Source of the DNA: Campylobacter ureolyticus ACS-301-V-Sch3b
Lineage (GTDB): Bacteria; Campylobacterota; Campylobacteria; Campylobacterales; Campylobacteraceae
DNA length: 20,093 nucleotides
Assembly: GCF_000413435.1 (NCBI RefSeq)
Contig: NZ_KE340332.1
Coordinates: 1 to 20,093 of the forward strand
Direction of reading: 5' to 3'
The notes under the pieces were generated by a model, which had not been told where the DNA came from, did not search any database, and saw nothing but the letters and a program-made list of their open reading frames with translations. A program made the translations under genes and the position numbers. Below are positions 8,535 to 15,278 of the stretch, piece by piece; the stretch's first letter is position 1; each line of letters opens with the position of its first letter.

Positions 8535-8702
8535 ATGAATACAAATAGCCAAATAAACCAGGTAGATTTACAAAAAACAATCGAAGATATTGATGAAAAA
8601 ATTAAAGCCTATAAATTAAAAATTTATAGATTAAAACAAAAACGAGATGAATATTATAAATTACTCAAAGAGTTGGAAAATAACTCAGAAATAGGATATT
8701 AA
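8535..8702 (+). CDS. 55-residue coiled-coil protein between virB10 and virB11
   Basis: The frame runs from ATG 8535 to TAA 8700-8702 with the ribosome site AGGATAAAAA directly before the ATG, the same leader type as the genes at 3521 and 16634. The product is almost entirely one charged helix: residues about 9-48 show heptad spacing of Leu/Ile within Lys/Glu/Gln. It has no signal peptide, membrane segment or cysteine. The gene fills the whole gap between virB10 and virB11, leaving 8 and 3 bases, which supports it being real. I do not recognise a family. An assembly partner of VirB11 or VirB10 is a guess from position. Confidence 0.65.
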   Translation: MNTNSQINQVDLQKTIEDIDEKIKAYKLKIYRLKQKRDEYYKLLKELENNSEIGY

Positions 8703-8705
8703 AAA

Positions 8706-9692
8706 ATGAGCGGTATTAGAAGCAGTGTTTCATTAAGTAAATATTCAAATGAATATTTTGGAAAATATTTACAAGATGACACAATTAACGAAATTTGCTA
8801 TAACGGTGGCACTGCTATTTTCTATGAAGATAGCAAAGGCAATTGGCATATTGATGAAAATGCAAATTTTGATTATGAAAAAGCAATAGCATTTGCTACT
8901 TCTTGTGCCTCTTTTAAAAAAGATCAAATAGACAAAACAAAACCAATACTTTCTTGTGTATTGCCAACTGGCGAGAGGGTTCAAATCGTAATACCACCAG
9001 CGACAAAAGATGGTATCGTTTCAATCACAATTAGAAAGCCATCAAAAGTTCGATATACATTAAATGATTATATATCAAGTGGATCAATTGATAAAAATAG
9101 TGCTGATTTCTTTATCCAAGCCATTAAACAAGGGAAAAATATTGTCATTTGTGGTGAAACTGGAAGCGGAAAAACAACTTTAATGAAAACTTTTATTGAT
9201 TTTATTCCATTAGATGAAAGAATTATAACTATTGAAGATGTTGAAGAAATAAGATTTTATGAACATAAAAACTATCAACAACTCTTTTACCCAAGCGAAG
9301 CTAAAGAAAGCGATTTTCTAAACTCAACAGCTCTTTTAAAATCTTGCCTTCGAATGAAACCGAGCAGAATTTTACTTGCAGAAGTTAGGGGAGCTGAAAC
9401 ATATGATTTTTTAAATGTTATCTCAAGCGGACACAATGGCTCAATGACAAGTTGTCACGCAGGAAGTGTCAAAAATTGCTACAACAGACTAGCAATGATG
9501 TCTATGCAAAATGAAATTGCCAGATCTCTTGGTAAAGATATGATACTTGACATTATAAAAAATATCATCGATTTAGTAATAGTCTTTAAAAAAGAGCATA
9601 ACGGAATTAGGCGAGTAGCTGAATATTTATACGAACAAAAACTATATAAAAACTTTGATGGAATTTTTAAAGAAGTTAAGGATTTTGTATGA
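8706..9692 (+). CDS. virB11: VirB11-like T4SS traffic ATPase
   Basis: VirB11 is a hexameric ATPase on the cytoplasmic face of the T4SS that switches between pilus assembly and substrate transfer. This 328-residue protein has the usual N-terminal domain with LQDDTINEICYNGG (about 22-35), then the P-loop GETGSGKTT at residues 150-158, an acidic box IITIEDVEEI, the Walker B-like AEVRG (residues 225-229) and the His box SCHAGS. All motifs of the family are present and in order. Its start follows the small gene at 8535 by 3 bases and its stop overlaps the next ATG by 4 bases. Confidence 0.96.
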   Translation: MSGIRSSVSLSKYSNEYFGKYLQDDTINEICYNGGTAIFYEDSKGNWHIDENANFDYEKAIAFATSCASFKKDQIDKTKPILSCVLPTGERVQIVIPPATKDGIVSITIRKPSKVRYTLNDYISSGSIDKNSADFFIQAIKQGKNIVICGETGSGKTTLMKTFIDFIPLDERIITIEDVEEIRFYEHKNYQQLFYPSEAKESDFLNSTALLKSCLRMKPSRILLAEVRGAETYDFLNVISSGHNGSMTSCHAGSVKNCYNRLAMMSMQNEIARSLGKDMILDIIKNIIDLVIVFKKEHNGIRRVAEYLYEQKLYKNFDGIFKEVKDFV

Positions 9693-10450
9693 AATCACAA
9701 GATAGTTTTAACGAGATAAAAGATAGTTTTGAACCAGAAACAGAAATTCAAAATGAAATTTTAAATTTAGAAAAAGATGTTGAAAAAGCTGAAGAAATAA
9801 TCAGAGAAATAAAAAAAAGAATTATAAAACTAAAAGAGATAGCTTGGGATAAAACCTCTAAAAAAGAAGCCAAAGATATGTTTAAGGTTTTACAAAAAGA
9901 AAAAGATTTTATAAATGTTAAAACCAACAAGGGCAATATAAATGTAAGCCAAAATTTTATGGAAAAAGAAAAAAAACATTTAGATGATCCAAATTTACGT
10001 GGAATGATAACAAAAGAAGAAATGCTTAGTTTTCCAAAAGTAGCTAAAAATGTAGAGCCTGAATTTAGCATAAAACATCAAGGAAATGTTTGGTCTGTTG
10101 AGGCAAATGATGGTAGCAAAATAGTGTATGGCGAAAGAACTTGGGACAAACAAAGCCATCTCTTAACAGCACACTCAAAGACAGAAAGAGGAGAAAGAAT
10201 TTATTCTAAAAAAGATAACAAGCAGGATAGGGCGAACGGGGTCAGCTTCGCCGAACAATTTAAAGACCGCGATTGTAACAGTCCTGCTTTGAGTGAAAGT
10301 ATATCAAATAACTCCAAGAAAAGCAACAAAATAACACAGCAAGAATTAGACAATATAGGGAAATTAGCAAGCAAAGCTGTAAATAAAGTATTAAACGATA
10401 AAAACAAATCAGAAAACAATAAAAATAAGGATTTAAGTGATGCAAGATAA
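9689..10450 (+). CDS. Protein with possible PBECR-like nuclease-fold domain and shared C-terminal tail
   Basis: This 253-residue protein has no family I can name with certainty. Residues about 15-75 form a Lys/Glu coiled coil. Residues about 90-175 resemble the later part of phage and mobile-element PBECR domains (barnase/EndoU/colicin E5/RelE-like fold): a segment EKEKKHLDDPNLRGMITKEEM, then LSFPKVAKNVEP, then strands WSVEANDGSKIVYGE and a segment HLLTAHSKT. This was judged by pattern only and no catalytic residues can be assigned. Residues 178-201 are encoded by the G+C-rich palindromic element at 10220-10289. The last 39 residues (from ITQQELDNIGKLASKAV) are similar to the last 39 residues of the protein at 19243-20058. 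It overlaps virB11 by 4 bases and virD4 by 11. A T4SS substrate or a virD4 partner are both possible; function is unproven. Confidence 0.7.
   Translation: MKSQDSFNEIKDSFEPETEIQNEILNLEKDVEKAEEIIREIKKRIIKLKEIAWDKTSKKEAKDMFKVLQKEKDFINVKTNKGNINVSQNFMEKEKKHLDDPNLRGMITKEEMLSFPKVAKNVEPEFSIKHQGNVWSVEANDGSKIVYGERTWDKQSHLLTAHSKTERGERIYSKKDNKQDRANGVSFAEQFKDRDCNSPALSESISNNSKKSNKITQQELDNIGKLASKAVNKVLNDKNKSENNKNKDLSDAR
10220..10289. repeat. G+C-rich palindromic element inside a coding frame
   Basis: A 70-base element with 36 G or C bases lies in otherwise strongly AT-rich coding sequence. Its ends are perfect inverted repeats, AAGCAGGA (10220-10227) and TCCTGCTT (10282-10289). Inside are two further inverted repeats: GGCGAA/TTCGCC (10231-10236 and 10247-10252, 10-base loop) and ACAAT/ATTGT (10255-10259 and 10272-10276). 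As RNA it could fold into a closing stem with two hairpins. It keeps the reading frame and encodes residues 178-201 of the host protein using codons such as AGG, GCG, GGG, GCC and CGC that are rare around it. This resembles in principle the palindromic elements inserted in Rickettsia genes. No second copy is present in this window. Confidence 0.65.
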
Positions 10451-12416
10451 GTTAAATAAAGCTCAAATCATATTTTTATCTATTGTTGCTATTGTTATAT
10501 CTTATTTTTTAACAAGTGTTGTAATATTTGTATTAAATGACGCCTTAAAACTACTTCCAAAAGTATGGAAGCCTGAATTTACATTTTTAGCCTTAATTAA
10601 TGGTTATCCAAAAGTATATGAAGCACTGGCCATTTCTCTATTTTTAAGTTTTAGTGTAGTTTTCTTACTCCCCTTTATACCAAAAAAAGAAAAATTATAT
10701 GGAAATGCAAGATTTGCAAACTCAGCAGATATAAGAAAAATGGGGTTATTTCCTAAAAAAGGAAAAGATGGAAAAATAGATAACAACGGAATTATTATAG
10801 GTATGTATAATAACCAGCTTTTGAGATTTGGTGGGCAACAATTTGTAGCACTTGGAGCTCCAACAAGAAGCGGAAAAGGTGTTGGTATAGTTATACCAAA
10901 TTTGCTTGATTATCCAAATTCTTGCGTTGTTCAAGATATAAAATTAGAATGTTTTGAATATACCAGTAAATATAGAAAAGAAATTCTAAAACAAGATATA
11001 TTTTTATTCAATCCATATAGTTTTAAAACTCATCGTTATAATCCACTTTTTTATATAGATATGAAAGGTGAAAATGCCGATGCTGAACTAAACGACTTTG
11101 CAAATATTTTGTATCCACTGAAAAATGATGGCTCAGTAACTGATTATTTTAATGGAAAAGCAAAAGATCTTTTTATTGGGCTTTGCTATATGATGAATGA
11201 CCTGCTTGGGACTAGAAAAGGTATAGCATTTTTACAAAAATATGAACTTGAATGCTCATTTTCTCTATATGGAATCTTAAAATTAAGTGAAGGATTAAAT
11301 TTTGAAGTAGAAACAGCCGATGGAGAGATAAAAACAATATCAAATTTTGCAGATACTTACAATACTTTAGTAGAAATGAAAATGGTATCTCCGAAGGCAA
11401 AAGAAAGAATTGATGCATTCTTTGAAATTAAAAGCGATAATGAAAGAAGTTCAGCAATGGGTAGTTTTATATCCCCATTAGCAATATTTAGAGCTGATAA
11501 TATGAGACTAGCTACTTCTGCAAATGACTTTGATTTTAGGGACTTAAGGCGTAAAAAAATGACAATTTATATTGGAATTACGCCTGATAAATTGGCTTCT
11601 GCAAAACCTATTTTGAATATATTTTGGCAACAGCTCATTTTAATAAATGTTCAGCAAGGCTTACCACAATCAAATAAAGAGCTAAAACATCCTTGCCTTC
11701 TTTTAATGGATGAATTTACAGCAAGTGGATATTTGGCAACTTATTCATCAGCTATATCATTTATGGCTGGATACGACTTAAGAAGTCTAATAATATATCA
11801 AGCAGATTCTCAACTTACAAACAACAAACCAGAAGGATATGGACAAGCAGAAGCAAATACCTTGCTAAAAAATCACGCTTGTAGAATTTACTACGCGATG
11901 AAAGATGATGATGCAAAAAGATTAAGTGAATCTCTTGGCACAAAAACAGTTAAGCAAAGAAGTAGAAATTTAGGCTCTGGTGGCGGCGGAAGCGAGAGCG
12001 AAACAAGTAGAGCTTTAATGCTTTCAAAAGAGATCGAGGAGATGCAGTTTGATACAGAAATTATCAAAATAGAGGGCAAACCACCGATTAAATGCAAAAA
12101 GGCTCTATATTATTCAAACAAATATTTTATGGATAAATTCAAAGAAGTAAGTCCTAGTTTAAAAAATATAAAAGAAATTCCAAATAGAAAATCATTAGAA
12201 AATGCAATTCAAAATGGTGAAACTTATATAAAAATACCACTTCAAAATGAAGAGACACTACAAAATTATTTAAAAGAAAATATAGAAAAAAGACTTAATG
12301 AGTTGCCAATAGAAGAAGATGCTGAGATAGAAAATGCATTAGACAATATAAATATAGAAGATGAGGAGTATAACAGTGATGAGTATGAAAATTTTGAAAC
12401 AAGGGGAAATTTATGA
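10440..12416 (+). CDS. virD4: VirD4-type coupling protein (T4CP)
   Basis: VirD4 proteins are inner-membrane ATPases that recruit relaxase-DNA complexes or effector proteins and hand them to the T4SS. From the ATG at 10440 the protein has 658 residues; a GTG 3 bases earlier is also possible, but the AAGG at 10427-10430 fits the ATG. Two N-terminal membrane helices lie at about 10-32 and 61-80, followed by the family segment YGNARFANSADI. Walker A is GAPTRSGKG at 139-147, and Walker B is LLLMDEFTA with Asp424-Glu425. The late segment MLSKEIEEMQFDTEIIKIEGKPPIKCKK is typical of VirD4/TraG. The C-terminal tail of about 40 residues is strongly acidic (EDAEIENALDNINIEDEEY), which might bind substrates. 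It overlaps the preceding gene by 11 bases and the following lipoprotein gene by 4. Confidence 0.96.
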   Translation: MQDKLNKAQIIFLSIVAIVISYFLTSVVIFVLNDALKLLPKVWKPEFTFLALINGYPKVYEALAISLFLSFSVVFLLPFIPKKEKLYGNARFANSADIRKMGLFPKKGKDGKIDNNGIIIGMYNNQLLRFGGQQFVALGAPTRSGKGVGIVIPNLLDYPNSCVVQDIKLECFEYTSKYRKEILKQDIFLFNPYSFKTHRYNPLFYIDMKGENADAELNDFANILYPLKNDGSVTDYFNGKAKDLFIGLCYMMNDLLGTRKGIAFLQKYELECSFSLYGILKLSEGLNFEVETADGEIKTISNFADTYNTLVEMKMVSPKAKERIDAFFEIKSDNERSSAMGSFISPLAIFRADNMRLATSANDFDFRDLRRKKMTIYIGITPDKLASAKPILNIFWQQLILINVQQGLPQSNKELKHPCLLLMDEFTASGYLATYSSAISFMAGYDLRSLIIYQADSQLTNNKPEGYGQAEANTLLKNHACRIYYAMKDDDAKRLSESLGTKTVKQRSRNLGSGGGGSESETSRALMLSKEIEEMQFDTEIIKIEGKPPIKCKKALYYSNKYFMDKFKEVSPSLKNIKEIPNRKSLENAIQNGETYIKIPLQNEETLQNYLKENIEKRLNELPIEEDAEIENALDNINIEDEEYNSDEYENFETRGNL

Positions 12417-12838
12417 ATAAATTTATAATTTTTGTATCTTTGATTTTTCTTTTTAATGGTTGTTCGAAACCACCAAAGCCAATTAAATTAGATAGTGGTT
12501 CAGCCATATCAATAAATCATAATTTAATTGTAGATAAAAAATATAGTGTTCCTAAAGATAATTTTTTAAAAAATAATAATTGGACTTACAATATTTATTT
12601 GAGTCCAGTAGATAAAGATACTTTAATTAAAAATGATTTAATTGTTAAAACATTTTATTTGGCACATAATGCTGATAAATTGATTATTTTAGGATACGAA
12701 CCATTAGCAAAGAAATACAAAGATTATTTTATTAAAAACGATGTAAATGCAAATATAGAAATTAGACCATTAGATTCAATAAATTATAAAAAAGACTTAG
12801 TAAATATATTATTTTTTCACACAAAGGAGACAAAATGA
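12413..12838 (+). CDS. T4SS-associated lipoprotein, possibly Cag12-like
   Basis: This 141-residue protein begins with a lipoprotein signal: MNKFIIFVSLIFLFNGC, lipobox FNGC, lipidated Cys17. The mature part starts SKPPKPIKLDSGSAISINHN and contains Trp/Tyr-rich and Ile-rich strands (NNWTYNIYLSPVD, KLIILGYEPLAKKYKDYF). Small lipoproteins of the Cag12/TraH type with a C-S-x-P-P-K-P-like start occur in conjugative T4SS clusters, and this may be one; the assignment is by eye and uncertain. It is translationally coupled to virD4 (ATGA overlap) and to the TrbM-like gene after it, which has a strong AAAGGAG site. A role in the outer-membrane part of the transfer machine is likely from the signal and the context. 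Confidence 0.72.
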   Translation: MNKFIIFVSLIFLFNGCSKPPKPIKLDSGSAISINHNLIVDKKYSVPKDNFLKNNNWTYNIYLSPVDKDTLIKNDLIVKTFYLAHNADKLIILGYEPLAKKYKDYFIKNDVNANIEIRPLDSINYKKDLVNILFFHTKETK

Positions 12839-13524
12839 AAAAAATAATTTTGTTAGTAGCTATTTTATTTGGCTCATTAAACGCAGTTGAAGTTGATTTA
12901 CTTACTGGTGACACGAGATTGAGTTGCGAAGCTATTTTATGTCTTAGTAGTTCTGTAAAACCAGGAGAATGCCAACCATCTCTTAATAGATTTTTTTCAA
13001 TCAAAGAAAAAAAATGGGAAGATACACTAAATGCAAGAAAAGCATTTTTAAAACTATGCCCTGTTGGAGAAAGTGGTGAAAATGATGCTGAATTTAAAAA
13101 ACTAAGAGACAATATTTTAGTTTATATTTCAGAGCCTTGCAATACAGAGTATTTAAATTCAAGAGTTGAATATAAAACAAAAGAAATTTGCGGAGAAAGA
13201 AGATGCAGACATATACCAATATCAGCAAGAATAAACCCTAACTTACCAAAAAGTTGCAAATTACTTCAAACAAGTAAATATACAGATATAAAAGTAAAAT
13301 ATACTTGCAGTGGTGAATTTTTTCCTATTGATGAATGGGATAAAGGAATAACTAAAAATGAAATACCACAAACTTTTTACAACTCATTAAAGGCAAAAGA
13401 TAAAAATTCAGTTGAAGAAGTTAAAAACAAGTCAAAATTTTGTAAAAGAAGTCATATATCTTTTTGTCAGCCAAAATATTATCAAAAAATTACAATAAAT
13501 AAAAATTGTTGGGAACAAGAATAA
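12835..13524 (+). CDS. trbM: TrbM-like conjugal transfer protein
   Basis: TrbM (KikA/MpfK type) is a small exported, cysteine-rich protein found with conjugative T4SSs. This 229-residue protein has a signal peptide (1-17, cleavage likely after LNA). Directly after it come the TrbM features: LLTGDTRLSCEAILCLSSS with Cys31 and Cys36, PGECQPSL with Cys46, NRFFSI, and ARKAFLKLCP with Cys75. About a hundred residues of Cys-containing sequence follow (CNTEY, CGERRC, KSCKLL, YTCSGEF), then a more variable end, also with Cys. The even spread of cysteines in an exported protein suggests disulphide bonds in the periplasm. A strong AAAGGAGAC site precedes the ATG. Its presence favours conjugation as the purpose of the system. 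Confidence 0.8.
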   Translation: MKKIILLVAILFGSLNAVEVDLLTGDTRLSCEAILCLSSSVKPGECQPSLNRFFSIKEKKWEDTLNARKAFLKLCPVGESGENDAEFKKLRDNILVYISEPCNTEYLNSRVEYKTKEICGERRCRHIPISARINPNLPKSCKLLQTSKYTDIKVKYTCSGEFFPIDEWDKGITKNEIPQTFYNSLKAKDKNSVEEVKNKSKFCKRSHISFCQPKYYQKITINKNCWEQE

Positions 13525-14450
13525 TGGAAGAAAAAGAAAAAATAGTTAATGAAGTAATTCAAACAACAAATGTTGATATTGACGATACTACCAACTTAAA
13601 TAAAGAAAATATTCAAAATGAAAGCTTGAAAGAAAAACTAAAACTAGAAGAAAGTTTTAAAGCTTTAGGTATCGCAATAAATGACGAAAATAAAAGAATT
13701 GTATTGGATTATTCAAGAACTATTAGTAATTTCAAAAAATTACTGGATGCTCAAAAAAATAATTATGTTAGTTTGAAAAACTATATGCCAGACAACGAAG
13801 TTGTAACAGCCTTGATTAATGATTTAAATAAAAATTGGGAAGAGATTTCTAAATATTTTGAAACTTTAATGAGTTTTTTTATAAATCCGCCAAGTAAAGA
13901 AATTTTTGAACTAACAAATAACGCTTTACTTTTAAAGAACATATATAACAGCCTAAAAGAATTCTCAGAAGATTTTGCAAAATTACATATAGAAGAACAG
14001 TTCAATGGTATTAAAAATGATTTTGAGCAGAATTTAAAAACCATAAATGAATATCAGAATAAATTAGCAGCTAGACTTGAAAATATGGCTCAAACTTATG
14101 ATGAATTTCTAAACAAATTTTTAGATAAACAAACTAATGAACTTGATAATTTTAATAAAAAATCAGCAGAGTTAGCAAAAAGCTATGATGATTTTTTACA
14201 CAAAAATCTTAAATTTTTTAAAGGAGGAACTTGGAGCTTAATTATATTAAATATTGCACTAGCAATTAGTTTAGGGGTTTTAACTGCAATTTGTTTTATT
14301 AAAAACAATGAGTTAAATAGTCTTATTGAAGTTGGCAAAAAATTTGCAGAGATTTCAGTTAAACAAGATGAGCAATCTATAACTTTAAATTTTCCATTAG
14401 ATGCCAAATTTATAAGTGACAATAATGAGAAAAAAGTTATTCTAAAATAA
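13524..14450 (+). CDS. Membrane-anchored coiled-coil protein of unknown function
   Basis: I start this gene at ATG 13524, which shares one base with the stop of the TrbM-like gene; TTG codons at 13506 and 13509 in the same frame are less likely starts. The 308-residue product has a Glu/Asn-rich N-terminus, long helices with coiled-coil character (about 35-230), one membrane helix at about 237-259 (WSLIILNIALAISLGVLTAICF) and a C-terminal domain of about 50 residues. Two similar stretches, AQTYDEFLNKFLD and AKSYDDFLHKNLK, lie 29 residues apart, a short internal repeat. There is no signal peptide. I do not recognise a family; single-pass coiled-coil proteins near mobilisation genes (such as MbeB/MbeD types) are a loose comparison only. 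It is probably cotranscribed with the transfer genes. Confidence 0.78.
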   Translation: MEEKEKIVNEVIQTTNVDIDDTTNLNKENIQNESLKEKLKLEESFKALGIAINDENKRIVLDYSRTISNFKKLLDAQKNNYVSLKNYMPDNEVVTALINDLNKNWEEISKYFETLMSFFINPPSKEIFELTNNALLLKNIYNSLKEFSEDFAKLHIEEQFNGIKNDFEQNLKTINEYQNKLAARLENMAQTYDEFLNKFLDKQTNELDNFNKKSAELAKSYDDFLHKNLKFFKGGTWSLIILNIALAISLGVLTAICFIKNNELNSLIEVGKKFAEISVKQDEQSITLNFPLDAKFISDNNEKKVILK

Positions 14451-14467
14451 TAAAAAAAGGATTTACA

Positions 14468-15232
14468 ATGGCTACAAATAAAAAAGATGTTGAAGTAGAC
14501 AATACTACTCCAAACAATTCAACATCTGCCGATAAAAAAATAACTTCTGTTTATGTTAGTGCTGGTTCATCGGTCAATAAACAAGGTGAAACATTGACAA
14601 TAGTTGGTTTTGGTGGATTAAAACCTTATGAAAAAGATGGAAAAGAAATCAAACCAGGTGCGAGAGATGCTTTTTACAAGATTTCTAATATTGATAATTT
14701 TTTAAAAGCAGTTGATGCAGATAAAATAGGTATTGATATAAAAGGTAAAGATCAAAATAACCAAGATACTTTTATGAGAGCTGATGCTTTTTATCAATCT
14801 GGAATTGGAAAAAATGGAAAGGCTTATGGATTTAACAAAATCTGCATAACTCTACAAGAAGAAGAGAGAAATCAAGCAAATGAAGTTGTTAAATCAGCTC
14901 AAAAACTTTATGCCACCAAAGGAATGAACGGCTATTCATTTGATAAAAATTGCGACAATAAATTAATTGACAAATTTAATGCCCAAATTCAAAATGGTTG
15001 TGATTTTACATTATCTGCAAAAAAAGATTCAACTTTGCAAAACTACCCACAACTAATGGAAACAGTTGACAAAATAAAAGGTGGCTCAGCTATGGTTGAG
15101 ATTGATTTTGTAAAAACACAAGGTGCTGTATTAAAGTCGATTACTCCAATTGATAATAGTGGTAATTTAGGTGAGCAAAAGATACTAAAACAAGCTACCA
15201 AAAAAACCACTAAAAGTAAATCAATGTCTTAA
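14468..15232 (+). CDS. Unrecognised 254-residue soluble protein
   Basis: A good ribosome site (AAAAAAGGATTTAC) precedes the ATG. The protein has a disordered, Asn/Thr/Ser/Asp-rich start (1-25), a folded middle of mixed strands and turns (about 28-230) and a Lys/Thr/Ser-rich basic end. The middle has many short glycine-rich turns, for example TLTIVGFGGLKPYEKDGKEI and YQSGIGKNGKAYGFNKICIT. No signal peptide, membrane segment or nucleotide-binding motif is visible. A strand-rich fold with a flexible charged tail would suit a DNA-binding accessory protein, but the tail is basic rather than acidic as in SSB, and I see no OB-fold signature I can defend. It is followed immediately by the perfect hairpin at 15236-15260, which may mark the end of a transcript. 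Confidence 0.75.
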   Translation: MATNKKDVEVDNTTPNNSTSADKKITSVYVSAGSSVNKQGETLTIVGFGGLKPYEKDGKEIKPGARDAFYKISNIDNFLKAVDADKIGIDIKGKDQNNQDTFMRADAFYQSGIGKNGKAYGFNKICITLQEEERNQANEVVKSAQKLYATKGMNGYSFDKNCDNKLIDKFNAQIQNGCDFTLSAKKDSTLQNYPQLMETVDKIKGGSAMVEIDFVKTQGAVLKSITPIDNSGNLGEQKILKQATKKTTKSKSMS

Positions 15233-15235
15233 ATT

Positions 15236-15260
15236 TTTAGCAGAGATTTTCTCTGCTAAA
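15236..15260 (+). terminator. Perfect 11-bp hairpin without U tract
   Basis: Four bases after the stop codon of the preceding gene lies TTTAGCAGAGA (15236-15246), loop TTT, then TCTCTGCTAAA (15250-15260): an 11-bp perfect stem. It is the clearest hairpin between genes in the window. It lacks a following T run on either strand, so it is not a textbook intrinsic terminator. It may act as a weak terminator, an mRNA 3'-end stabiliser or a processing site separating expression of the T4SS block from the genes after it. Confidence 0.55.
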
Positions 15261-15278
15261 TCATAAGAGAGGATAATT

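Noticed and set aside
10220..10289. tRNA or tRNA-like gene in the G+C-rich element
   Set aside because: The closing stem and size recall a tRNA, but there are only two internal hairpins, no GTTCRA T-loop and no anticodon-arm layout.
10201..10445. Minus-strand open frames across the palindromic element and elsewhere
   Set aside because: They are shadows of plus-strand genes, lack ribosome sites and family motifs, and have low-complexity Ser/Phe/Leu composition expected from antisense AT-rich coding DNA.
13506..13523. TTG start for the coiled-coil membrane protein
   Set aside because: The ATG at 13524 forms the usual one-base stop-start overlap; the earlier TTG codons lie inside the TrbM-like gene.
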